A DNA stretch of 64,000 bases from Bryocella elongata (GTDB lineage Bacteria > Acidobacteriota > Terriglobia > Terriglobales > Acidobacteriaceae). Of this stretch, positions 52,814 through 61,590 are shown in pieces. Location of the stretch: contig NZ_FNVA01000001.1 of NCBI RefSeq assembly GCF_900108185.1, positions 1,550,001-1,614,000 on the forward strand. Reading direction: 5' to 3'. The position numbers and the translations under genes were made by a program. The number at the start of each line of letters is the position of its first letter. The first letter of the stretch is position 1. The notes under the pieces are model-generated. The model had not been told where the DNA came from. It made no database searches and was given only the letters and a program-made list of their open reading frames with translations.

Positions 52814-53317
52814 ATGCCGACACAAACGGTCGCCCTCCCCGCCCACGCGCAGCCGACACCGCTGAACCCGCTGGACCCGCTCGATGCGATCCCCACCGAG
52901 ATGCCCTTCGATGTGCCCTACGGATCGCCGATCTCGCTCGACCGGGCCCAGTCCGTGATCCACGCGGCCGTTCAAGAAGCGAAGGCTCGTAGTTGGAAGA
53001 TGAATGTGGCGGTTGTCGATCCGAGCGGTCTATTGGTCGCGTTCCAACGGATGGATGGCGCGATGTACGCGTCAATCGCGATTGCGGAGCATAAGGCGCG
53101 GGCAGCCGCCACCTTCCGCCGCGCAACCAAAGTCTTCGAAGATGGCGTTCAACTCTCGCGCTTGAACTATCTGCTCGCGTTCGACGGCATCATCGCATCG
53201 CGGGGGGGCATTCCCCTGATCGAGAACGGCGTCATCATCGGCGCCATCGGCTGCTCAGGAGGCGCCGACTCGCAGGATGAGGTCGTCAGCAAGGCCGGCG
53301 CAGCCATCATCGCTTGA
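52814..53317 (+). CDS. GlcG/HbpS-like (DUF336) protein
   Basis: 167 residues. After a 40-residue Pro-rich lead, ISLDRAQSVIHAAVQEAKARSWKMNVAVVDPSGLLVAFQRMDGA, IAEHKARAAATFRR and the terminal GIPLIENGVIIGAIGCSGGADSQDEVVSKAGA define the family. Its members include heme-binding HbpS and the glycolate-cluster GlcG. No signal peptide is seen. AAAGGAAG lies 5 nt before the ATG. A palindrome lies upstream. It is convergent with the broken trifunctional kinase (22 bp apart). Confidence 0.85.
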   Translation: MPTQTVALPAHAQPTPLNPLDPLDAIPTEMPFDVPYGSPISLDRAQSVIHAAVQEAKARSWKMNVAVVDPSGLLVAFQRMDGAMYASIAIAEHKARAAATFRRATKVFEDGVQLSRLNYLLAFDGIIASRGGIPLIENGVIIGAIGCSGGADSQDEVVSKAGAAIIA

Positions 53318-53339
53318 AAGGACGTCTCTGCGGGGGCGT

Positions 53340-56300
53340 TTACCTGCGCTGTGGAATTGAACCGGGGATATCGAAGTGAAACGTAGCACCCGGCCCCCGT
53401 GTGCTCACGGCCCACAAGCGACCGCCATGCGACTCGACAATCGACCGGCTCATGCGAAGCCCATGCCTGTGCCATGCGGTTTTGTCGTAAAGACTGGGTC
53501 GAAGATCTGCTCTGCGATCGCGGGAGCGATGCCTGCTCCCTTATCGCTGACCGAAACAAGAACCCGCCCACTTTCACCGCATTCTGACTTGATGACCAGT
53601 TCCCGCGTTCCGTCGAAGTCTCTCATCGCTTCGACGCTGTTGACGATGAGGTTCATCACGACCTGTTGCAACTGCACGCGATCTCCGATGATCTGCGGAA
53701 GCTCGCTCGCCAGTTCAGTCCGGACTGAGATCCCATATCGCACAGCCTCACTACGCAAGAGCGCCACCGTTTCCACGATGATCTCATTCACATTGAGCAG
53801 CTGCTTCTTCGGCGGGCCCTTTTGAAACTGAGACCGAATCCTGTCGAGGATCTCAGCAGCACGATGCGCATCTCTTACGATCCTGTCTACAGCTACGCGG
53901 GCCCCTTCTACATCCGGTTCATCGCGCCCGAGCTTGCGCAGGGAGACGCTCCCGTTCGTGATGACACCGCTGATCGGCTGACTGACCTCATGAGCGAGCG
54001 ATGCTGCCAGTTCTCCCATGGTCGACACCCGGTTGATTCGCGCGAGGTCGTCCTGCGCCTGGCGTAGAGCAGCCTCGGCATGCTTCAGGTCATCGATGTC
54101 AATGGTGGTGCCGACGAATTTCAGGACACTTCCTTGAGCATCACGCAGAGCCACGGCCCGTTGGAGGTGCCAGCGGTAGGTGCCGTCCTGGGCGCGAAGA
54201 GATCTCGTCTCGAACGCAAAATCCTGCCCCGATTGCACACCTTCCCCAAGAACCCTCGCCGCCATCTCCGATCCTCAGGGTGAACCGCGGTCATCCACGC
54301 CTCAGGATGGGATCGAACGAAGTCAAGAGCGTGCCCGGCGAATTGAAGCCACACCTTATTTACGAAATCTGGCGTCCCATCAGGTTTGAGTGTCCAGGCG
54401 GAGGCGGGGAGAAGCTGCAACAACTCCACTTGAAGTTGCAGATCGGTATAAAGGGCAGCGTTTTCGAGCGAAAACGAAGCCTGCGACGTCAGTAGCTTTA
54501 ATACTGCAACCCGGTCCGGAGTGAACACATTCGGTGAGAGATCGTTCTCCAGATAAAGTGCTCCAACAACCTTCGTCTGCTTCACAATAGGCAAACACAG
54601 TATGGATCGCGCGCGACGCTGGCGAATGTACACATCTGTGGTGAAGGAGCCCTGTGATCCGGCATCGTGCAGGAGCAGGCTTTCCCCGTTCGCAGGGCGA
54701 ACTGCAACACGGCTGTTGGTAACTCCGTGTCGCTGATGTCGGCCTGCCGCCGCGTGACAGTGATCCCAGTCAAGCTCGCAATCGCCTCGGCTTCAATTCG
54801 ATATCCGCCTCCGCATGCGAGGATCAATAGACCTCGGCCGGCGCCAGCATATTCGATAGCTGTACGAATCAGGGTACTGACTAACTTCTCCTGTTCGATC
54901 TCACCCGAGACAGCCTCCGATATGCGCATCACCGTCGCCAGGTCAAGTTGATCCACGGACGCGAAGATCGTGCCGGGGTCGGATGAACTCCCTCGTGCCC
55001 TGACCTCCGGGTGCCGCTCCTCGATCTGCCGTACTTTTGCGGTCGCACCCCAGCGCATGTAAGACTCGCGCGCATCTCTCCAATACATGTGAGCGATCTT
55101 GGCAAAGCCTCTTGCGGAATAGAACTCCGCTGCACATTCGTTTGCCGCTGCCTCGTAATGAGGAAAGCCGTTGTCGCGCGCTGCACCGCTCGCGGCCTCG
55201 TACAGATGTTCCGCGTCAACGACTCGGCCTTCGATCCGAGCGATCTCTGCTCCTACAAGTGCGACCTTTGTTCGGAAGTTTGCAGGACAGTGGAGCGCCC
55301 AGGTCTCCAACTGCCTATAGTGGTCCGTCAGATTTGCGATGTGCTCACGCTTCTCTTCGAAGGTCGCTGAGTTCCACGCGGCGGCATGCGCAAGTGCGGC
55401 ATAGAAGCGAAAGTCTCCCGTCTCCACCTGCGATGCGGCCGGCCATAGCGAGAGGTGTGCCTTCAGAGACGCTTCGACGGCCGAAGCATAGTCGCCGGAA
55501 ATGAATCTCGCCTGTAACTTCCGTGTCCGATAGAAAAATTCAGCCAGCGCGAGCAACGGGTTACTCGCTAGACGCCGCTCAGTCTCCAACTCGTCGTAGT
55601 CGAAAGCATCAAGACATCCGAATGTCGAGGTCAGGCCGCGAAGCGTCCTGATGAGTCCCAACTGGGCCGCGCAGTTCTCTGTGACCAGCCCGAAGCCTGC
55701 TTTCTTCAGGAAGCGAAGACCCTCTTCCGCCTCCGACTGCACCACGGCGAGCGGGTCTCCCACAGCAAGGTAGTTTGTGATCAATGCATGCCAGCCATAA
55801 GCGGAGAACGTGAGATCTCGCGTTCGATGCGCGACAACGAACGCCCTTCGAAATAGCTCTCGTCCCTCCATCGCGTGCCTTGCCCAGGGTGTGAGTGTGC
55901 CAAACGAGATGTATGTTCTGGCTTGATAGCGAGTCAGGTTGCGCTTCTCGACGAGTTGGTAGCCGAGTTGGCCGAATCGGTAGCCATCTTCGTAGTTGTT
56001 GAAGCGCGGTCCCGCAAACATGCCAAACCATACATACCCAAAACTCGCCGCGTCACAGTTGCCGTGCTCCATACAGAGACTAGCCAACCGGCAGACCACC
56101 AGGGTCGATAGATTCTCATCGAAGGACATGGCTGGATGGACAATTTCCGTGAAGACATCCAGCATGTCGAGCACATCCGGATCCTCGATTAACGGCAGAT
56201 CCACAAGGTCCTCTATCTCACGTTTGCCGACCAGCGACCAAATCCGGTTGTACTCCTGCAGGACGACATCTCGCGTGGGGTGCCGAGACCACTCCGTTTC

Positions 56301-58825
56301 GCTGCGTCGCAGGTAGTCGAGGAACACATCGATTGCTCGGTCGCTGCGATCCGACGTCGTATAAAGAGTGATCTGCAGACGTGTCAGAACCGCTACGTCG
56401 TGGGCGTTCCTGGCATGCTGCGCCAACATAGTGAGTCGGCCTTCGACCGCGCTCAATTCCGCCGTGTGCAGTTCGCACTCAGCGATGAGAGTCTCGATGG
56501 CGAAGACAAGATCATAGTGATCCCCCCAAGCCTCTTCGCTCAACAAAGCGCGGCCCGCAAGAAGATAGCTCAATGCCGAGGCGTAGGCTGTGGATGCCTT
56601 CGCTCGTCTGCCGGCGATCAGATTCAGTTCGGCTGTCCGCTCGAGCTCGCCACCATCAGTCATGAGGCACGATCCCCGGTTGAGCTGGTTGACGATGTCG
56701 AATATCGCTTCGTCCAGCCTGTCTTTCGGCGTACTTTTCACGAGAACTCTGCCGATCTGCAAATGAGCCAGAGCTCGCTGTTCCTCTGGGATCAACGAGT
56801 AGGCCGCTTCTTGGACGCGATCATGGGCGAATCGATAAGAGACCTGTGTCCGAAACACGAGGCCCGTCCGGATTGCCTCCCAAAGCTGGTCATGAATCCT
56901 CTCCATGGAATTCACATACACCGCTCGCAACACAGCAAACTGCGCGCTGTTCCCGAGGCACGCAAGTTGTTTCAACGACGCCTGCGTTTCATCCGAGAAT
57001 CGGCTCAGCTTCTCTACCATCAGGTCGACGACGTTGCCCGTGTACCCTTTTGCGCGGATCCGATCAACGTCCCAGCTCCAGATCGCGGCCCTCGGTGAGA
57101 ACCGGAGTAGCCCCTGGTGTTCCAGTTCCTTGAGGAACTGGATCGTGAAAAATGGGTTACCGCCGGTCCTTTCGTAGACGAGGTCCGTCAGCGGGCGAAC
57201 CACGCTGTTCCCGCTGCGGAGCGCGTCGGCTGTGAGCTGGTTCACATCGTCCGGACTGAGCGGCGACAATACGATCTCCTGCATCCTTGCCCCCGCTTCA
57301 CGGATGGCCGCCAGGGTCCGCGTCAGCGGATGGGACGCACCCACCTCGTTGTCGCGGTAAGCGCCAACGAACAGCACGGGGCGCGCATCCGTATCAGCAA
57401 CCAGACTCTTCAGCAACTCCAGCGTTTCAGTATCGATCCATTGCAGGTCGTCGAGGAACAATGCTAGGGGGTGCTCCGAGGTCGCGAAGGCTCCCAGGAG
57501 ACGCTTCAGCACGAGGTGGAACCGCGCACGCGCTTCCTGCGGCGGCAGCTCTCCCACCGGGGCCTGTTCGCCGATCACGAATTTGAGTTCGGGGATGAGG
57601 CTCACCACCAACTGGCCGTTCGGCCCCAACGCTTCCAGCAGGGACCGTCGCCATTGCCCTACCTCGGCTTCGCTCTTGACGAGGATCTGACGCACCAGCG
57701 CGCGCAATGCCTGAGCCAGCGTAGCGTAGGGAACGTCTCGCTGATACTGCTCGAATTTGCCTCCCGCGAAGTGACCTCGCGTTGGAACCAGAGCTTTGTA
57801 CAGTTCATTCACGACAGAAGATTTGCCCACGCCTGAATAGCCAGAGACAAGGATCAGCTAGGTGCTTCCCTGCGCCACAACGCGATCGAACGCCGCGAGG
57901 AGCGCATCCACTTCGCGCTCCCTCCCGTAGAGCTTCTCCGGTATCAGGAGCGTGTGCGGCAGGTCTGCCAGGCGGAGTTGAAATGGCCGGACGCGGCCGT
58001 CGGTCTGCCATTCCGCTAAGCACCGCCGAAGGTCGCTCTCCAGCCCGGTCGCTGTCTGATAGCGCTCCTCCGGATTCTTGGCGAGCAGCCTCATGATGAT
58101 GGCCGACAATGTCTCAGGAACTGCACGGCGATCAGTCGGCGCCGCTGGCCAGCGTGCGATGTGGCAGTGAACCCATTCGAGAGGATCGCCGGCAGTAAAT
58201 GGGAGCGTACCCGTCAGCATTTCATACAGCGTCACGCCCAAGGAGTAGAGATCGCTCCTGGTGTCCAGCGAGCGATTCATCCGCCCCGTCTGCTCCGGGG
58301 ACATGTAGGCCAGCGTACCCGCAATGATCTCAGGAGGGGCGGGCGCTAAACGCTCGCGCGGAAGCCGAGACGCGAAACCGAAGCCCATCAACCATGTACG
58401 CCCGGACCCGTCGACGAGTGCGTTGGCAGGCTTCACATCTTTGTGAATAATCCCTTTGCGGTGGGCTTCGCTAAGCGCGGTCGTTAGACCATTCGCAATA
58501 CTCAGGAACCAAGTCAAATCGATCCCCTGTCCCTTACGCCGTTCGATCAACGAATCCAGAGGTTCTCCGCCCGGATCACGGAGAATGAGGGTCGCCCGTC
58601 CGTGTTGCCGCGTGAGTGTAAGCGGCTGAGCGGCCCATGCTGCATCGAGCTCCCCCCGAGTGAGCACTCATGTTCCAGCCGCCGGAGACCTTGAGACGAT
58701 GGGTCATCCGCTGTAACCTCCACCGCCAGGATCGGCATTTGGTTGCCGAGTTCTATACCGCGATACAAAGTGAACTCACCGCCCTCGCGAAGTAACTCAG
58801 CCGAGTAACCGGAAGGGACAGCCAT
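53340..58825 (-). pseudogene. Trifunctional Ser/Thr kinase - AAA ATPase - GAF/PAS sensor histidine kinase, five lesions
   Basis: Reassembled, the gene encodes about 1828 residues. Domains are a protein kinase (HKDVKPANALVDGSGRTWLMGFG, GTLAYMSPEQTGRMNR), an AAA ATPase with GYSGVGKSSVVNE (P-loop) and LFLDDLQWID, a long helical repeat region, GAF, PAS and HisKA/HATPase (LAHEVSQPISGVITN, VMNLIVNSVEAM, DKGAGIA). Five lesions break it: one G lost at 58652-58657; TAG at 57858 (GAG expected); one G lost at 54684-54687; one G lost near 54268; one base lost near 53459. Start ATG 58825; stop 53340. No single frame covers the protein. The kinase half and the ATPase half, the latter starting at the GTG in GVGKSS, could be made as fragments, but signalling should be lost. 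In this family the whole chain is one polypeptide. Confidence 0.85.
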
Positions 58826-59231
58826 CGAACGTATCCTCACTAGCCGGGGCCGCAGCAACCGGGCCCGCCTGTTGTCTGGGAAACCGTTACCCACATATTG
58901 GCTCAGAAGAGGCTCAGCGAAAGTCTCTCTGTGGACGACCATTCTATGGAAGCACACTTGGAGGCGGAAGGCGCTAAAGCGTCCTGTCTATTCAATCTTT
59001 CGACTTGCTGCATGAGTCAGGGACCATCGATTACAACAAGACTCGCTGCCCAGAGCCGCAGACAAGGACCTAGAATCGCAACGCCGAAAGCCGACTGGTC
59101 CCGCCACCTCGTCGTGCCGCCTCCACTCGGGCGTTGGGAGAAATTGATTCCGCTTGCGTCGAATCCCTCCCATCATCTCTGGAATCTGTTAGGCAGTGTG
59201 TCGGAGTCAGCTTCCGGCTGCGAGAGGTGAT
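58826..59231. other. Divergent region, trifunctional kinase / nitronate monooxygenase
   Basis: 406 bp without a convincing gene. At 58884-58910 there is AACCGTTACCCACATATTGGC, which slightly resembles the EgtD-type palindrome flank but lacks its symmetry. It could be a decayed site. Confidence 0.35.
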
Positions 59232-60359
59232 ATGCCCAAGACGTGGAATGAAACCCGGGTCGCTGCAACGCTCGGCATCGACTACCCCATCATCCAAGGC
59301 CCGCTCGGAGGCCTCTCGTCGCAGCGACTCACTGCGGCAGTGTCCAACTTCGGTGGCCTTGGATCCTTTGGCGCCCATGGTCTTGATCCCCATGCCATCC
59401 AGGACATCATCGGCGAGATCGCATCGCTGACATCAAAACCCTTCGCGATGAACTTATGGCTGTCAATGGAGGACGATGGCGCAGCATCTTCCGACGCGGC
59501 CGCATTCCATCAAGCGTTGTCGCATCTCGCTCCGCATATCGACGCGGTCGGAGGCAAACAGCCGGCATTTTCGCCTTATAAGCGCCTGCGCTTCGAAGAT
59601 CAGGCCCGCGTCTTGCTCGATGCCAAAGTACCCGTGTTTTCCTTCATCTATGGTGTCCCACCCAGGGAGATTCTGGAAGAAGCCCGCAAACAAGGAATCG
59701 TAACGATCGGCACAGTAACCACGGTTGAAGAGGCTGTGGTTCTCGAGCAGGCCGGCGTCGATCTGGTGGTTGCATCGGGCTTTGAAGCGGGTGGTCACCG
59801 GGGATCGTTCCTGCGGTCCTCCGAGGACTCTCTAACCGGGACCATCTCACTCGTTCCGCAGACCGTCGATGCTGTTACGATCCCGGTCATAGCGGCCGGC
59901 GGCATCGCCGATGCTCGCGGCATCGCCGCAGCGTTTGCCCTTGGCGCAGAAGGTGTCCAGATAGGCACGGCTTTTCTCGCGTGCAAAGAATCTGGAGCGC
60001 CGCCAGTCCATCGAGAAGCAATCCTGAGCCATCACGCCGGGCATACCGGACTCACTCGCGGGTTCACGGGAAGGTTAGCCCGGGGTATCCAGAATGAGCT
60101 TATGGAATCCATGAACCGCAGCGGCGCGGAGATTTTGCCCTACCCGCTGCAGCGATCCCTCATGCGCCATCTCGCAGCGCCCGCACAGCAAGCTGGGAAG
60201 GCTGAGTTACTCGCCCTCTGGGCGGGCCAGAGCGCTAATCTCGTCCATTGCGTCGCCGTGGAAGATCTACTTAACTCGCTCGTCCGAGGTGCAGCTGCGC
60301 GGATCCCCTCGACACGAGACTCCTATAGCCAGGACAAGGCCCCCACCCCTGCAATCTAG
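59232..60359 (+). CDS. Nitronate monooxygenase-type flavoprotein
   Basis: 375 residues. FMN barrel of the NMO/2-nitropropane dioxygenase group: YPIIQGPLGGLSSQRLTAAVSNFGGLGSFG, GVDLVVASGFEAGGHRGSF, VIAAGGIADARGIAAAFALGAEGVQIGTAFLA. The His in EAGGHRG is typical of class I enzymes. These oxidise toxic alkyl nitronates such as propionate-3-nitronate. ATG 59232 was chosen with AGAGG 4 nt upstream. It lies divergent from the broken kinase and 117 bp before EgtD. Confidence 0.88.
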   Translation: MPKTWNETRVAATLGIDYPIIQGPLGGLSSQRLTAAVSNFGGLGSFGAHGLDPHAIQDIIGEIASLTSKPFAMNLWLSMEDDGAASSDAAAFHQALSHLAPHIDAVGGKQPAFSPYKRLRFEDQARVLLDAKVPVFSFIYGVPPREILEEARKQGIVTIGTVTTVEEAVVLEQAGVDLVVASGFEAGGHRGSFLRSSEDSLTGTISLVPQTVDAVTIPVIAAGGIADARGIAAAFALGAEGVQIGTAFLACKESGAPPVHREAILSHHAGHTGLTRGFTGRLARGIQNELMESMNRSGAEILPYPLQRSLMRHLAAPAQQAGKAELLALWAGQSANLVHCVAVEDLLNSLVRGAAARIPSTRDSYSQDKAPTPAI

Positions 60360-60402
60360 CCGGACACTTCCTATTGATGCAGCATCCTCACGCGGATACG
60401 AA

Positions 60403-60417
60403 CGTATAGCCCATACC
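60403..60417. promoter_or_regulatory. Palindrome upstream of EgtD
   Basis: CGTATAGCCCATACC, preceded by GGATACG and an AA spacer, followed by ATTGGCTGATTG. It matches the GlcG site (52699) in layout and lies 60 bp before the EgtD ATG, close to the expected promoter. Confidence 0.55.
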
Positions 60418-60476
60418 ATTGGCTGATTGTTTTCCTTTGCTGCTCCCGGCCTACTGGAGGGGTACAGGAGAAGCCG

Positions 60477-61568
60477 ATGAATAACGCCTACACCGCACGG
60501 ACGACCTATCCGCCTACATTGCCTGCCTTGAGTAACTTCCCCGATTCGGGCGCATTTGTCCGTGTTGATCCCTCACAGGAAGGCACACCTCCCGCTCCTC
60601 GCGATGTAGCCTCTCAACTTGCCATGGAGGTCCGGAATGGACTCCAATCGCGGCCGCGCTCTCTCAAGCCCTGGATGCTTTATGACGAAGCCGGATCGCA
60701 TCTCTTCGAGCAAATCACCTCCCTGCCCGAGTACTATCCCACACGCACGGAACGCACACTGCTCGCAGGCCACGCGGATGCCATCCTGAGCTCAGTCTTC
60801 GATGGTCCACAACCGCTCCGTATCGTCGAGCTCGGTGCAGGGTCCGCCGCAAAGACGTGCATGCTGCTCTCCGCCGCAGCTCGCAAGAACATCGACGTGA
60901 TCTATATGCCCCTCGACGTTTCAGCAGAAGCTCTCGAGATGGCCTGCAGCAATGTTGAAAGTGCTTTTCCCCACGTCCTCCTGGAGCCGCTCGTCGTGAA
61001 TTACGTTGACACCCCGCCCCAGCTGGAGCCGTTCGATGGCAGAACGCTCGCCCTCTATCTCGGCACAAGCATCGGTAATTTCACGCCGAAGGAGTCACAA
61101 CCTATCCTCCGCAATCTTGCTGCCCAGTTAGACCACGGCGATGCCCTTCTCCTTGGGACCGATCTCGTGAAAGAGGAGCCCACGTTGATCGCGGCCTATG
61201 ACGACTGCCAAGGTGTCACAGCTGCGTTCAATCTCAATATCCTCAATCGACTCAACAGGGAGCTTGACGCCGACTTCGATCTCATGGGCTTCAGGCATCG
61301 TGCTCTCTGGAATCCCCTCGAGTCTCGAATGGAGATGCACCTCGAGAGTCTGCGCCGCCAGACCGTCTCGGTTCGCCAGCTCGGACTTGAGCTTGACTTC
61401 TTACGCGGTGAAACCATCCATACGGAAAACAGCTATAAGTTCACCGATCAGACACTTGGCGATCTTCTGTCAGCCGCTGGCTTTCAGATTGAAACCACCT
61501 GGAAAGACCCCCGCCGCTGGTACGCTCTCACCCTCAACCGCAGATGCAAATGGGATCGACTCGACTGA
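60477..61568 (+). CDS. egtD: L-histidine N-alpha-methyltransferase EgtD
   Basis: 363 residues, slightly longer than usual because of a Pro-rich N-terminal tail (about 45 residues). SAM-dependent fold: PWMLYDEAGSHLFEQITSLPEYYPTRTE, VELGAGSAAKT (SAM site), YMPLDVSAEALE, LYLGTSIGNFTP, LLGTDLVKE and HTENSYKF. The enzyme trimethylates histidine to hercynine, the first step of ergothioneine synthesis. No EgtB is seen in the window, so the second step is either encoded elsewhere or absent. AGGAG lies 7 nt before the ATG, with the palindrome about 60 bp upstream. Confidence 0.93.
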   Translation: MNNAYTARTTYPPTLPALSNFPDSGAFVRVDPSQEGTPPAPRDVASQLAMEVRNGLQSRPRSLKPWMLYDEAGSHLFEQITSLPEYYPTRTERTLLAGHADAILSSVFDGPQPLRIVELGAGSAAKTCMLLSAAARKNIDVIYMPLDVSAEALEMACSNVESAFPHVLLEPLVVNYVDTPPQLEPFDGRTLALYLGTSIGNFTPKESQPILRNLAAQLDHGDALLLGTDLVKEEPTLIAAYDDCQGVTAAFNLNILNRLNRELDADFDLMGFRHRALWNPLESRMEMHLESLRRQTVSVRQLGLELDFLRGETIHTENSYKFTDQTLGDLLSAAGFQIETTWKDPRRWYALTLNRRCKWDRLD

Positions 61569-61590
61569 GCTTGCCTTGAAGCCAGAGATG

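Noticed and set aside
57858..57860. Natural gene boundary between a stand-alone kinase and an ATPase-sensor gene
   Set aside because: The frame continues in the same register with LILVSGYSGVGKSS, no start with a ribosome site follows, and the family is normally one polypeptide; a nonsense change is simpler.
58884..58910. Palindrome upstream of nitronate monooxygenase
   Set aside because: Only a partial similarity to the EgtD flank without dyad symmetry; not listed as a site.
14001..60428. CRISPR or dispersed transposon-like (REP/MITE) elements as explanation for the palindromes
   Set aside because: Copies are diverged, lack constant flanks and target duplications, sit near gene starts and are never in clustered arrays with spacers; operators fit better.
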